A stretch of 64,000 bases of DNA from an uncultured Cetobacterium sp. (lineage in GTDB: Bacteria; Fusobacteriota; Fusobacteriia; Fusobacteriales; Fusobacteriaceae): contig NZ_CAMTIK010000005.1 in assembly GCF_947072685.1 (NCBI RefSeq), positions 54,189 to 118,188 on the forward strand, given 5' to 3'. The position numbers and the translations under genes were made by a program. The notes under the pieces are model-generated. The model saw only the letters and a program-made list of their open reading frames with translations. It was not told where the DNA came from and made no database searches. Of this stretch, positions 19,950 through 29,667 are shown piece by piece; the first letter of the stretch is position 1, and each line of letters starts with the position of its first letter.

Positions 19950-20888
19950 ATGTATATTGAGGTAATAAAACACAGTAAAAAATGGATAACTTTATCAACA
20001 ATATCTTTTATAATATTCCTAGGTATGTTTTTAACAAAGGGATTAAATTATGGAATTGATTTTACTGGAGGAAATTTAATCCAGTTGAACTTTACAAATC
20101 AAATTACTTTGACAGAAGTAAATAAAAAGTTGGATAATTTGGCTATAACAATTCCACAGCTATCTCCTACAGCTAGAAAAGTTCAAGTTTCTCAAGCTGA
20201 TAACAATGTTATTATAAGAACAGCAGAGATGACAGATCTTGATACAGAAAAATTATTGATTCAATTGAAAGATTTAGGTGAATATAAACTTGAAAGAGCC
20301 GAAAAAGTAGGGGCAACAATTGGTGAGGAGTTAAAAACTTCAGCAATATATGCACTGACTATGGGTGGATTATTGATTGTAATATATATAACTCTTAGAT
20401 ATGAGTTTAAATTTGCAATAGCAGGAATATTGACACTTCTTCATGATGTCACTGCTGCAATAGGAGTGATTGCACTTTTAGGATATGAAGTGGATACGCC
20501 GTTTATAGCAGCGGTACTGACGATTCTAGGGTACTCAATAAATGATACTATAATAATTTATGACAGAATAAGAGAAAGTTTAAGAAAAAAATCTGACTTA
20601 ACTTTTGGAGAGGTTTTAAATAAAAGTTTAAATCAAGTACTTGTTAGATCTATAAATACATCAGTAACAACACTGCTAGCTTTAGTAGCAATATTAGTTT
20701 TTGGTGGAGATAGTTTAAAGACATTTACAACAACACTATTGGTAGGAATCGGAGTTGGAACATACTCATCGATTTATATTTCAACACCATTAGTTTATCT
20801 TTTTGAGAAAAAAAGAGATCAAAAATATGAACCTAAAAAAGATGATCATGACGATGAGTCAGACAACAATGAAAAAATTGTAGTTTAG
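19950..20888 (+). CDS. secF: Protein translocase subunit SecF
   Basis: A 312-residue partner of SecD. It shows the SecF motif GIDFTGGNLIQ near the N-terminus, six predicted helices, and the conserved LTILGYSINDTIIIYDRIRE in helix 4. The C-terminus is strongly acidic (KKDDHDDESDN). Its GGGGGTAAATAA ribosome site lies at the end of secD. A hairpin follows directly after the stop; it may end or process the transcript before alr. Confidence 0.96.
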   Translation: MYIEVIKHSKKWITLSTISFIIFLGMFLTKGLNYGIDFTGGNLIQLNFTNQITLTEVNKKLDNLAITIPQLSPTARKVQVSQADNNVIIRTAEMTDLDTEKLLIQLKDLGEYKLERAEKVGATIGEELKTSAIYALTMGGLLIVIYITLRYEFKFAIAGILTLLHDVTAAIGVIALLGYEVDTPFIAAVLTILGYSINDTIIIYDRIRESLRKKSDLTFGEVLNKSLNQVLVRSINTSVTTLLALVAILVFGGDSLKTFTTTLLVGIGVGTYSSIYISTPLVYLFEKKRDQKYEPKKDDHDDESDNNEKIVV

Positions 20889-20892
20889 AAAA

Positions 20893-20914
20893 AAGCCACC
20901 TAAAAAGGTGGCTT
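20893..20914 (+). terminator. Hairpin between secF and alr, weak or no terminator
   Basis: AAGCCACCT at 20893-20901 pairs perfectly with AGGTGGCTT at 20906-20914 over an AAAA loop. No U-tract follows (AATCTACTTATATAAG), so full termination is doubtful. It may instead protect or process the mRNA. Confidence 0.5.
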
Positions 20915-20942
20915 AATCTACTTATATAAGAGAGGAGTAAAA

Positions 20943-22052
20943 ATGAGAACGTGGGCTGAGATAGATTTAGACAACCTAGCATATAATATAAAAAAAATAA
21001 AAGAACTATCTCATAACAGAGACATAATGGCAATAATAAAAGCAGATGCCTATGGAATGGGAGCAGTTCCTATAGCGAAGGAACTTTCTGAACAAGGAGT
21101 TAAAATTTTTGGAATATCTTCATTAGAAGAGGGAATAGAGCTAAGGAATTTTGGAATAAAAGAAGAAATTTTGATATTAGCAGGAACTTTTAATGAAGAA
21201 CTAGAAATAGCAGAAAAATATAATTTGCAAGTCACGTTGACAGATACTTCTCAAATAGAGTATATATTGGAAAAAAAGATGTCTTTATGTGTTCATATAA
21301 AAGTAGATACTGGAATGGGGAGAGTAGGATTTACAATAGAAGAGGCTAAAGAGGCAATAAAAAAATGTCAAAATATAGGAATAGAGGTGAGAGGAATATA
21401 TTCTCATCTATCTGTGGCAGATGAATCTGACAAAGAATCTATAGACTATACAAAGAAACAACTGGATAAATTTAAAGAGTTTGAAAATATAAAAAATATA
21501 AAATATATCCATATCCTTAATAGTGGTGGAATAATAAATTTCTCAGAAATAACTCAAAGTAACTTAGTTAGATCAGGAGTAATAATGTATGGTGTATATG
21601 GTGAGGGAATAATTAAAGATTTAAAAAGGGTTTTTACTTTGAAAAGCAGAGTTCTATTTTTAAAAGAGTTAAAAGAGGATATAGATATATCTTATGGAAG
21701 ATTAGGTAAGGGTCATAGAGGGGATTTGATAGCTACTGTGACGGTAGGTTATGCTGATGGATTTAGAAGAGAGTTATCCAATGGAGGAACAGTGGATATT
21801 TTTGGAAAGCCATGTGAAATAGTTGGGAAAATATGTATGGATATGTTAATGGTTAAAATTCCTAATGATATAAGAGGAAAAGTAAAAATTGGGGATGAAG
21901 TAGTGGTAATGGGTGAAGATATTTTTGAAAAATCAAAAATTGTAGGTTCTTCAATATATGAACTATTCACTGGACTAAGTCGAAGAGTAAGTCGGGTATA
22001 TTTAAAAAATGGGAAACCACATATAGTAAATAATTTAATAGGAAAAGTTTAA
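20943..22052 (+). CDS. alr: Alanine racemase
   Basis: A 369-residue PLP enzyme making D-alanine for peptidoglycan. The PLP lysine is in IIKADAYGMG near the N-terminus, and the catalytic Tyr region is near GVIMYGVYG. Other family motifs are VHIKVDTGMGRVGF and VTVGYADGFRR, followed by GKICMDMLM. Length and order match bacterial Alr. It has AGAGGAG before ATG 20943. It is first in a block of envelope and housekeeping genes running to rluD-like. No convincing promoter is seen after secF, so it may be partly read from the sec transcript. Confidence 0.96.
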   Translation: MRTWAEIDLDNLAYNIKKIKELSHNRDIMAIIKADAYGMGAVPIAKELSEQGVKIFGISSLEEGIELRNFGIKEEILILAGTFNEELEIAEKYNLQVTLTDTSQIEYILEKKMSLCVHIKVDTGMGRVGFTIEEAKEAIKKCQNIGIEVRGIYSHLSVADESDKESIDYTKKQLDKFKEFENIKNIKYIHILNSGGIINFSEITQSNLVRSGVIMYGVYGEGIIKDLKRVFTLKSRVLFLKELKEDIDISYGRLGKGHRGDLIATVTVGYADGFRRELSNGGTVDIFGKPCEIVGKICMDMLMVKIPNDIRGKVKIGDEVVVMGEDIFEKSKIVGSSIYELFTGLSRRVSRVYLKNGKPHIVNNLIGKV

Positions 22053-22063
22053 AGGAGAAAATA

Positions 22064-23248
22064 ATGGCAAAGATAGTATTAGAAGCAGGTAAAGATAAAA
22101 AAATTAGAAATTTCTATCCAAATGTTTTCAAAGATGAGATCAATGATATATTAGGAGAGGTTTCAAATGGAGATATAGTTGAAGTATGTACTTTAGACGG
22201 TGAGGTAATTGGTAAAGGTTATGTTGCTGAATCAACAAATGCTTTTGTAAGAATGTTAACAACTAAAGATGTTGCAGTAGATAAAAAATTGATATTAGAA
22301 AAAATAAAAAGAGCTTATGAAAAAAGAAAGCATCTTTTTAATGAGACAAATTGTGTGAGAGCATTTTATTCTGAAGGGGATGGAATCCCGGGATTAATAA
22401 TTGATAAATTTGATAAATATGTTTCTGTTCAATTTAGAAATTCAGGATTAGAGGTTGCATTTAGACAGGATATAATAAATGCTATAAAAAAGGTGATGAA
22501 ACCAAAAGGAATATATGAAAGAAGTGACGTTGAAAACAGAACTCACGAGGGTGTAGAACAACAAACTGGAATAATATATGGGGAGATCCCAGAGAGAATT
22601 GTGATGGAAGATAATGGATTAAAGTATTATGTAGATATCGTGGATGGACAAAAAACAGGATTCTTTTTAGATCAAAGAGATTCGAGAAAGTTTATTAGAA
22701 AATATTTAAATGAAAACACGAGATTTTTAGATGTATTTTCAAGCAGTGGTGGTTTTTCAGTTGCAGCATTAAAAGAGGGCTGTAAGAAGGTTGTAGCGAT
22801 AGATAAAGAGCCTCATGCATTGGAGTTATGTAATGAGAACTATGCATTAAATGAATTTACTAATGATTTTGAAACTGCTGAAGGCGATGCATTTTTAATG
22901 TTGAAAATTCTTTCAAATAGAGGAGAAAAGTTTGATGTTATAACTCTTGATCCACCATCATTAATAAAGAAAAAAATAGATATCCACAGAGGAAGAGATA
23001 TGTTCTTCAGTCTTTGTGATGAGAGTTTCAAACTTATAGAAGATGGAGGAATTGTAGGGATAATAACGTGTGCTTATCATATGAGCTTACAAGATTTAAT
23101 TGAGGTTACAAGAATGGCTGCATCAAAAAATGGGAAACTACTTCAAGTTATAGGAGTGAACTATCAACCAGAAGATCATCCTTGGATTTTGCATGTACCA
23201 GAAACACTTTATTTAAAAGCTCTTTGGGTAAGAGTAGTAAATAATTAA
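22064..23248 (+). CDS. 23S rRNA m5C methyltransferase, RlmI-like (PUA + SAM methyltransferase)
   Basis: A 394-residue protein with an N-terminal PUA-like RNA-binding domain (GEVSNGDIVEVCTLDGEVIG), the middle motif FYSEGDGIPGLIIDKF, and a C-terminal class I SAM fold (FLDVFSSSGGFSVAA, then the catalytic loop TLDPPSLIKKK and GIITCAYHMS). This matches the RlmI/YccW family that methylates a cytosine in 23S rRNA. The catalytic cysteine is probably the one in ITCAYHMS. The exact site is not proven from sequence. It is twelve bases after alr. Confidence 0.9.
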   Translation: MAKIVLEAGKDKKIRNFYPNVFKDEINDILGEVSNGDIVEVCTLDGEVIGKGYVAESTNAFVRMLTTKDVAVDKKLILEKIKRAYEKRKHLFNETNCVRAFYSEGDGIPGLIIDKFDKYVSVQFRNSGLEVAFRQDIINAIKKVMKPKGIYERSDVENRTHEGVEQQTGIIYGEIPERIVMEDNGLKYYVDIVDGQKTGFFLDQRDSRKFIRKYLNENTRFLDVFSSSGGFSVAALKEGCKKVVAIDKEPHALELCNENYALNEFTNDFETAEGDAFLMLKILSNRGEKFDVITLDPPSLIKKKIDIHRGRDMFFSLCDESFKLIEDGGIVGIITCAYHMSLQDLIEVTRMAASKNGKLLQVIGVNYQPEDHPWILHVPETLYLKALWVRVVNN

Positions 23249-23270
23249 TAATAAGGGGGATTAGGAGAGT

Positions 23271-23804
23271 ATGTACTTAGATATAGTTGTAGTGATAATT
23301 TTAATATTTGCAATATTGGAAGGACTAAAGGATGGGTTTTTAATGCAATTCTTTTCAATCTTTGGAATTTTTATAGATTTTATAATTGCTCAAAGGCTAA
23401 CTCCAGTAGTTCTTGAAAAATTATCTTTAAACAATGATAAAAGTAATTTTTTACTTACTTATATAGGAGTATTTATAGCATCATATTTAGTAATTTCAAT
23501 ACTTATGTTTTTTATAGGGATGATACTAAAAACTCAAAGCAAAGGATTTTTGTCAAGAGGATTAGGGGGAGCATTTGGATTAGCCAAAGGATTTATAATA
23601 TCGATAGTTATACTATTTATATTTAATTATGCTTCTCAAAAATATAGTGTTTTAAAAAAATATGGAGATGGAAGTAAGGCAAACATGTTCTTCTTAGAAA
23701 AATCGCACTATATAGATGATTATTTACCAAAAGAATTAAAAGAAGAATTGAACTATACAAAAGGAAAAGAATTGGTTGAAAAATATTTCAATAAGATGTT
23801 TTAG
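23271..23804 (+). CDS. CvpA family membrane protein
   Basis: A 177-residue protein with about four transmembrane helices. The opening YLDIVVVIILIFAILEGLKDGF and the later FLSRGLGGAFGLAKGFIISIVIL match the CvpA (colicin V production) family. In other bacteria CvpA proteins affect envelope homeostasis and biofilm; the molecular role is not established. It lies between an rRNA methyltransferase and lptF and is likely co-transcribed. Confidence 0.82.
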   Translation: MYLDIVVVIILIFAILEGLKDGFLMQFFSIFGIFIDFIIAQRLTPVVLEKLSLNNDKSNFLLTYIGVFIASYLVISILMFFIGMILKTQSKGFLSRGLGGAFGLAKGFIISIVILFIFNYASQKYSVLKKYGDGSKANMFFLEKSHYIDDYLPKELKEELNYTKGKELVEKYFNKMF

Positions 23805-23813
23805 GAGAGAAAA

Positions 23814-24893
23814 ATGAAAATAATTGAAAAATATATATTAGAAGATGTAAAAATGCCAATTATTTTTGGTGTATCTCTGTTTACATTTATTTTTCTAATA
23901 GAAATAATAGTATCTCTTATGGAAAATATAATAGTGAAAGGCATCTCTTTATTAGATGTCCTTCGAATTTTATCTTTTTATCTTCCACCAATACTTTCAC
24001 AGACAATCCCTATGGGTGTATTTTTGGGTGTAATGATTACATTTTCTAAATTTACAAGTACTAGTGAAGCGACAGCGATGAGCTCAATAGGGATGTCTTT
24101 AAAAGATATATTAAAGCCGATTGTAAAATTATCAATGTTAATAACTATATTTATCTTTTTTTTACAAGAAAGTATAATCCCAAGATCTTTTAGTAAGTTA
24201 GAAGAGTTAACGATAAAAATAGCTTATGAAAATCCTGTTTTTCAATTAAAAGAAGGAATTTTAATAGATGAAGTAGATCAATATAGTTTATATATAAATA
24301 AAATTGATAGAAAAACAAATGAAGCTTCAAATGTTTTAATATTTCAAAAGGATGATAAAAGCACTTTTCCTACAATTTTATTGGGAGAGAAAGCTTATTG
24401 GAAGAATGTGAATATGGTTTTAGAAAATTCAAAGTTCTATACATTTAATCCAGATGGAACATTAAAATTGGAAGGGAAGTTTAAGCAGAAAAAGATACCA
24501 TTGAGCTCTTATTTTCAAAATATAAATATAGATGTAAAAGATATTGAAGCTATGGGAATAGGAATGCTTATAAAAAATTTAAATGGGAAAACAAAACAAG
24601 AAAGAACCCCATATTTAGTAGAGATAAATAGAAAAATAGCTATTCCTCTTTCAACAATAGTTTTGTCAATTTTAGGAGTTTTACTATCTATTGGGCATCA
24701 CAGAAGTGGAAAAGGGGCTAGTTTTGGTATAAGTTTGGCTGTAATATTTATATATATTGTATTCTTAAATGTTGGAATGGTAATGGCCAACAAAGGTATA
24801 GTATCGCCATATGTAGGAGTTTGGCTACCAAATATATTGTTACTTGGTGGGACTGGGCTACTATACAAAATAAAAGCAGGTGGTGCTAGATGA
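23814..24893 (+). CDS. lptF: LPS export permease LptF (YjgP/YjgQ family)
   Basis: A 359-residue permease with three N-terminal helices, a periplasmic beta-jellyroll (about residues 130-250) and three C-terminal helices, the layout of LptF/LptG. Visible signatures are IIEKYILEDVKMPIIFGVSL at the start, YLPPILSQTIPMGVFLG, and a C-terminal block beginning VEINRKIAIPLSTIVLSILG. With LptG and LptB it extracts LPS from the inner membrane. lptG overlaps its stop by four bases. I call it LptF by gene order; the two paralogues are similar and could be swapped. Confidence 0.9.
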   Translation: MKIIEKYILEDVKMPIIFGVSLFTFIFLIEIIVSLMENIIVKGISLLDVLRILSFYLPPILSQTIPMGVFLGVMITFSKFTSTSEATAMSSIGMSLKDILKPIVKLSMLITIFIFFLQESIIPRSFSKLEELTIKIAYENPVFQLKEGILIDEVDQYSLYINKIDRKTNEASNVLIFQKDDKSTFPTILLGEKAYWKNVNMVLENSKFYTFNPDGTLKLEGKFKQKKIPLSSYFQNINIDVKDIEAMGIGMLIKNLNGKTKQERTPYLVEINRKIAIPLSTIVLSILGVLLSIGHHRSGKGASFGISLAVIFIYIVFLNVGMVMANKGIVSPYVGVWLPNILLLGGTGLLYKIKAGGAR

Positions 24894-25969
24894 AAAAGTT
24901 AGATGTATATATAAGTAAAAATTTTATAAAATCATTTTTACTTAGTTTGATTGCATTTGTAAATATATTTATATTGAGTCAGCTATTTAAAATAATAAGA
25001 TATATAACTGCGGGAAGAATGAGTATAGGTGAATCTATAACATATATTATTTATCTACTGCCTAAAATTTTTATAGAGGTGACTCCGCTGGCTATTTTAT
25101 TAGGGTCTCTTATGTGTATAAATAAGATGGCCTCAAATTTGGAAATAATATCTTTAAAAACATCTGGAATAAGTTTTAGAAGAATAGTTAGGTATCCAGT
25201 AATCATATCATTTTTAGTTTCACTTGTTGTATTCCAAATGATGAATAGGGTTTATCCAGTGACTCTTTCAAAAAGTAGAGATTTAAGAGCTGGAAGAAAA
25301 ATTTCAGAAACAATTTTACCAGCGACTAAAAATAATGCATTTTTAAGAACTGAAGATAATATTATTTATTATATAAAAAATATAAATAGAATTGAAAATA
25401 CTGCAAAAATGTTGGAGATAATAAGAGTAGATAAAAATTTTGAAAAAATCGAAGAGATTATAACTGCAAAAACCGGGAGATTTGATGTTGATAAAAATCT
25501 ATGGATTTTAAAAGATGTTACTATAAACAATTTTATAGACAAACATCAAAATGCGTATAAAGTATACTCTAATAAAAACTTTGATAAATCACCTAGTGAT
25601 TTTATAACAATCCAAGGAGATCCTGAAGAGTTGACAAATGCGGAAATAAAAAAATCAATAAGAGATATTAGAATAACAGGTGGAGATATAAAAGGACCTC
25701 TATCTGTTTTAGGTAAAAGATACTCCTTCCCATTTGCAAGTTTTATAGTTTCATTTTTAGGACTAGCATTAGGAAGTAGATATGTACGAGGAGCTTCTGC
25801 TATAAGTATAGCATTAAGTGTTGGTCTAGGATATTCATATTATATAGTTCAAGCTTCATTTGAAGCGTTAAGTGTAAATGGGATATTAAATCCATTTTTA
25901 AGTGGATGGATTCCAAATGTTATATTCTTAGGGTTAGGTTTGTATTTTATGAAAAAAGCGGAGTATTAG
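24890..25969 (+). CDS. lptG: LPS export permease LptG (YjgP/YjgQ family)
   Basis: A 359-residue second permease of the same fold: YISKNFIKSFLLSLIAFVNIF at the start, IYLLPKIFIEVTPLAILLGS, a jellyroll middle, and RYSFPFASFIVSFLGLALG in the C-terminal helices. It begins in the ATGA overlap with lptF, indicating coupled translation of the two partners. It completes LptBFG together with lptB (14906). LptD and LptE are not in this window. Confidence 0.9.
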   Translation: MKKLDVYISKNFIKSFLLSLIAFVNIFILSQLFKIIRYITAGRMSIGESITYIIYLLPKIFIEVTPLAILLGSLMCINKMASNLEIISLKTSGISFRRIVRYPVIISFLVSLVVFQMMNRVYPVTLSKSRDLRAGRKISETILPATKNNAFLRTEDNIIYYIKNINRIENTAKMLEIIRVDKNFEKIEEIITAKTGRFDVDKNLWILKDVTINNFIDKHQNAYKVYSNKNFDKSPSDFITIQGDPEELTNAEIKKSIRDIRITGGDIKGPLSVLGKRYSFPFASFIVSFLGLALGSRYVRGASAISIALSVGLGYSYYIVQASFEALSVNGILNPFLSGWIPNVIFLGLGLYFMKKAEY

Positions 25970-25977
25970 GGAGGAAA

Positions 25978-27201
25978 ATGAGCATAATAATAGATCAATT
26001 AGATAATGGTGTAACTCTTTTGATGGAAGATATTAAAAGTATCAATACAGCAAGTTTAGGATTTTTTGTAAAAACTGGGGGGAAAAATGAGTTGGAAGGA
26101 GAAGAAGGGATATCTCATTTTATAGAACATCTCTTGTTTAAAGGAACAACAAATAGAACTGCTATGGAGATATCTGAAGAGATAGATAATCAAGGTGGAA
26201 TGATAAATGCTTATACAAGTGCTGAGAGAACAGCTTACTATATTCAAATGACATCTCACACTTTAGATATAGGAATAGATATTTTAAATGATATGTTTTT
26301 AAACTCTACATTTACAGATGAAAATATTGAAAAAGAGAGAAATGTAATTATCGAAGAGATAAGAATGTATGAAGATATTCCTGAAGAGGTTGTCCATGAA
26401 GAAAACCTTTCATTTGCAGTAAGCGGTGTACAGGGAAGAAATATTGCTGGAACAATTGAAGGGTTAAAAGAGATAGATAGAGAAAGAATTTTAAACTATT
26501 TCTATGACACTTATAAACCTGAAAATATAGTTGTTGCTATCGCTGGAAATATAGATATAGATAATGTTCGTAAAAAATTAAATGCAGGTATAGGTCAGTT
26601 AAAAGATAGAAGTTCAGTTAGAGAGTATAATGGAGAGATGTTAATAAATTCAGGAGAAAAAATAATATCTCAAGAAACAAATCAAGTTCATCTATGTGTG
26701 AATACTTTAGGTGTTTCTAATTTAGATGATGACAGAATTGTTTCTTCAGTGATATCAAATGTATTGGGTGGAAATATGAGTTCTAGACTATTTCAAAAGA
26801 TTAGAGAAGACAAAGGACTAGCTTACTCTGTTTATAGCTATACTTCATCTTTTGATGAAGGAGGGTTGTTCACAATTTATGCTGGAACAACTCATGAAGA
26901 CTATAGAGAAGTTATAGAAATAATAGAAAATGAACTTAAAGATATAAGAGAAAATGGAATTACTCCAAAAGAGTTACAAAAAGCAAAGAATCAATTTTTA
27001 AGTATGGTTACTTTTGGATTAGAAAGTAGCAAGGGAAAAATGACAAGAATGGCAGGGTCTTATTTAAATAACGGTTATGTGAAGTCTATAGATGATGTTA
27101 TTAAAGAGATTGAAAGTGTAACTTTAGACGATGTGGAAAGAGTAGCAAAAAAAATATTTGATGAAAAATATTTATCAAAAACTATTTTAGGAAATATATA
27201 A
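25978..27201 (+). CDS. M16 family zinc peptidase (processing-protease-like)
   Basis: A 407-residue pitrilysin-family peptidase. The inverted zinc motif HxxEH is H47, E50, H51 in GISHFIEHLLFKGT, with the third ligand expected at the later ERNVIIEEIRMYED. The C-terminal half has the inactive repeat with EDKGLAYSVYSYTSSF. The size fits the one-chain bacterial M16B type (YmxG-like). There is no signal peptide, so it acts in the cytoplasm. The frame opens at 25906, but GGGAGG sits before ATG 25978, after the lptG stop. It is commonly next to dut; the substrate is unknown. Confidence 0.9.
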   Translation: MSIIIDQLDNGVTLLMEDIKSINTASLGFFVKTGGKNELEGEEGISHFIEHLLFKGTTNRTAMEISEEIDNQGGMINAYTSAERTAYYIQMTSHTLDIGIDILNDMFLNSTFTDENIEKERNVIIEEIRMYEDIPEEVVHEENLSFAVSGVQGRNIAGTIEGLKEIDRERILNYFYDTYKPENIVVAIAGNIDIDNVRKKLNAGIGQLKDRSSVREYNGEMLINSGEKIISQETNQVHLCVNTLGVSNLDDDRIVSSVISNVLGGNMSSRLFQKIREDKGLAYSVYSYTSSFDEGGLFTIYAGTTHEDYREVIEIIENELKDIRENGITPKELQKAKNQFLSMVTFGLESSKGKMTRMAGSYLNNGYVKSIDDVIKEIESVTLDDVERVAKKIFDEKYLSKTILGNI

Positions 27202-27215
27202 CAGAAGGTGGAAAA

Positions 27216-27656
27216 ATGGAAAAAGTTATTGTTAAGTTAGTATTAGAAAATGGAGTAGAACAACCTAAATATATGACACAAGGTGCTGCTGGAATGGATG
27301 TTCAAGCATTCATTAGAGAAGCTGTTATTTTAAAACCGTTAGAGAGAGCTTTAATACCAACAGGGATAAAAATGGAAATACCATATGGGTACGAAGTTCA
27401 AGTTAGACCTAGAAGTGGACTGGCAATAAAGCACGGGATTACGTTAGTAAATACACCGGGAACTATTGATTCAGATTATCGTGGAGAGGTTGGGATTATT
27501 CTTATTAATCTTAGCAATACAGATTTTACTGTAAATCCAGGAGAGAGAATAGGACAACTTGTTTTACAGAAAGTATATAAAATGGAATTTAAAGAGGTAA
27601 GTATTTTAGAAGAGACTGAAAGAGCAGAAGGTGGCTTTGGTCATACTGGGAAATAG
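27216..27656 (+). CDS. dut: Deoxyuridine 5'-triphosphate nucleotidohydrolase (dUTPase)
   Basis: A 146-residue trimeric dUTPase hydrolysing dUTP to dUMP. All five motifs are present: GAAGMDVQA, RPRSGLAIKHGIT, NTPGTIDSDYRGE, ERIGQLVLQ and the C-terminal arm RAEGGFGHTG. Full length. It is fifteen bases after the M16 peptidase and ten before rodA. Confidence 0.97.
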   Translation: MEKVIVKLVLENGVEQPKYMTQGAAGMDVQAFIREAVILKPLERALIPTGIKMEIPYGYEVQVRPRSGLAIKHGITLVNTPGTIDSDYRGEVGIILINLSNTDFTVNPGERIGQLVLQKVYKMEFKEVSILEETERAEGGFGHTGK

Positions 27657-27665
27657 GAGAATTAA

Positions 27666-28769
27666 ATGGGAAAAAATCATGATTTAGTAGTAACTCTAAA
27701 AAAAATAAAGAAAATGAAAAATATGATTTTATATATAGCTTTGTGCATTGTGACGATCAGTGCACTAACTGTATATAGTGCAACAATTCATAAAAGTAGT
27801 TCGTTTTTTTATAAGGAAATAGTTTGGATAGTACTAGGGATTTTTACTTATTTTATATTTTCATTTGTAGATTATAAATTATATGGTAAATATTATAAAG
27901 TAATTTATATTATAAATGTAATTCTACTTTCATTAGTATTTTTGATAGGAGATAAAAGATTGGGAGCACAGAGATGGATAGATTTTGGATTTATAACAAT
28001 ACAACCATCTGAGTTTTCAAAATTATTTGTAGTTTTAACTTTTTCGGAAGTGCTATCAGATAAGTTTAATTCAAAGTTTGTGGGATTAAAAAGTGTTTTT
28101 ATAACAAGTCTATACATAGTACCAATATTTTTATTAATCGCAGCTCAACCAGATTTAGGAACTTCATTAGTTATAATTTTTTTATATTTAATTTTAATTT
28201 TTATGAATGGAATAGATTGGAAAACAATAATTGTGATATCAATTACTGGAGTTTCGTTAGCACCAATTGGATATCTTTTTTTACTAAAGGATTATCAAAA
28301 GGAAAGAGTTTTAACATTTTTAAATCCAGAAGCAGATCTTTTAGGTAGTGGATGGAATGTCACTCAATCAATGATTGCTGTCGGATCTGGTGGAGTTTTT
28401 GGAAAAGGGTTTCTTCAAGGGACTCAGAGTAAATTAAGATTTCTTCCAGAGTCACACACCGATTTTATAGCAGCTGTATTTTTAGAGGAAAGAGGACTGA
28501 TAGGAGGGTGTGTGTTATTACTACTATATACACTTTTACTATGGGGGATATTGAGAGTAGGAGATAGAGCAGAAGGTTATGGAAAACTAATTTGTTATGG
28601 GATATCAGCAATTTTTTTCTTTCACATAGTTGTAAATATTGGAATGGTTACAGGAATTATGCCAGTTACAGGGCTTCCATTACTTCTTATGAGTTATGGA
28701 GGAACATCGTTTTTATTCGCATTTGCTATGTTAGGAATAGTTCAAAGTATAAATATTTATAGGGAGTAG
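27666..28769 (+). CDS. rodA: SEDS peptidoglycan glycosyltransferase (RodA/FtsW family)
   Basis: A 367-residue polytopic membrane protein that polymerises lipid II. SEDS motifs: RLGAQRWIDFG with IQPSEFSKL, AQPDLGTSLVI, and the long loop with GSGWNVTQSMIAVGSGGVFGKG, LPESHTDFI and the C-terminal GLPLLLMSYGGTS. The spacing and the PESHTDFI sequence fit RodA, the elongation enzyme, better than FtsW, but this is a judgement. No partner PBP is adjacent. It begins ten bases after dut. Confidence 0.88.
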   Translation: MGKNHDLVVTLKKIKKMKNMILYIALCIVTISALTVYSATIHKSSSFFYKEIVWIVLGIFTYFIFSFVDYKLYGKYYKVIYIINVILLSLVFLIGDKRLGAQRWIDFGFITIQPSEFSKLFVVLTFSEVLSDKFNSKFVGLKSVFITSLYIVPIFLLIAAQPDLGTSLVIIFLYLILIFMNGIDWKTIIVISITGVSLAPIGYLFLLKDYQKERVLTFLNPEADLLGSGWNVTQSMIAVGSGGVFGKGFLQGTQSKLRFLPESHTDFIAAVFLEERGLIGGCVLLLLYTLLLWGILRVGDRAEGYGKLICYGISAIFFFHIVVNIGMVTGIMPVTGLPLLLMSYGGTSFLFAFAMLGIVQSINIYRE

Positions 28770-28771
28770 AT

Positions 28772-29632
28772 ATGGAATATATAATAGATTCCAGTTTTAA
28801 TGATGTAAGACTGGATAGATTTTTAAGAAAAAAATATGAAAATACTCCGCTAACAGAAATTTTTAAAGGAATAAGAACTGGAAAAATTAAAGTTAATGGG
28901 AAAAAATCAAAAGAAAATTATAGATTAAAGACAGACGATATTGTAAAAGTACTTTTTTCTGGTGGAGAAACTGAAAGAAAAGAATTCATAAAGCTTTTGC
29001 CTCAAGAGATAAAAATTTTGCAAGATGGAATTGTTTATGAAGATGAACGAGTAGTAATTTTTAATAAACAACCAAACATGGTTATGCATAAAGGTAGTGG
29101 TCATGAGTACGGGATTTCAGAGATGTTTAAAAGCTATTATGGCACAGATGAATTTAACTTTGTAAATAGAATAGATAAATCCACATCAGGGCTTGTTATA
29201 GGTGCAAAAAATTTGAATACAACAAGAGAATTAGCTGAAGAGTTAAGAGATGGAAACACGGAAAAAAAATATTATATTTTAGTAGAAGGAACTATTAAAG
29301 AAAAGAACTTTACATTGAAAACGTATTTAAAAAAAGAGGAAACAAAAGTAATTGAATTAGATTCTTATGAAAAGGGAGCTAAAGAAAGTATCTCTTATTT
29401 TAAAGTTTTAAAAGTAGGGGATAAAAGAACAATTTTAGAGGGAAGGTTAGAAACTGGAAGAACACATCAGCTAAGAGTTCAACTTTCAAATATGAAACAT
29501 CCAATTGTTGGTGATGGGAAATATGGAAAAGGTGGAAAACAGATGTTTTTATACTCATACTATTGTGAAATACCAAAATATGGAATTAAAATAGAACTGC
29601 CTTTGCCAGAAAATTTTATAAAAAACATATAA
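28772..29632 (+). CDS. RluA family rRNA pseudouridine synthase
   Basis: A 286-residue synthase with an N-terminal S4 RNA-binding domain (NDVRLDRFLRKKY and GKIKVNGKKSKENYRLKTDD) and the RluA catalytic core. The catalytic Asp is in NRIDKSTSGLVI; the more usual reading is HRLDxxTSG, so the first residue varies. TGRTHQLRVQLS and PIVGDGKYG are conserved C-terminal motifs. It converts uridines to pseudouridine in 23S rRNA. The class (RluC or RluD) is not certain. It ends at a strong terminator shared with the converging ftsZ-like gene. Confidence 0.92.
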   Translation: MEYIIDSSFNDVRLDRFLRKKYENTPLTEIFKGIRTGKIKVNGKKSKENYRLKTDDIVKVLFSGGETERKEFIKLLPQEIKILQDGIVYEDERVVIFNKQPNMVMHKGSGHEYGISEMFKSYYGTDEFNFVNRIDKSTSGLVIGAKNLNTTRELAEELRDGNTEKKYYILVEGTIKEKNFTLKTYLKKEETKVIELDSYEKGAKESISYFKVLKVGDKRTILEGRLETGRTHQLRVQLSNMKHPIVGDGKYGKGGKQMFLYSYYCEIPKYGIKIELPLPENFIKNI

Positions 29633-29667
29633 AAAACGGTTTTGCTAAGCAAAACCGTTTTTTTTAT
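29632..29667. terminator. Bidirectional terminator between rluA-family gene and ftsZ-like gene
   Basis: AAAAACGGTTTTGC at 29632-29645 pairs with GCAAAACCGTTTTT at 29649-29662 over a three-base loop, with T on one side and A on the other. It serves both converging genes; the ftsZ-like stop codon lies inside the hairpin. Confidence 0.9.

Noticed and set aside
19435..20001. 188-codon - strand frame over secD
   Set aside because: A shadow of secD with no recognisable motif; the + strand gene is well supported.
20893..20914. Strong intrinsic terminator after secF
   Set aside because: The stem is perfect but no U-tract follows, so it is listed only as a hairpin with doubtful termination.
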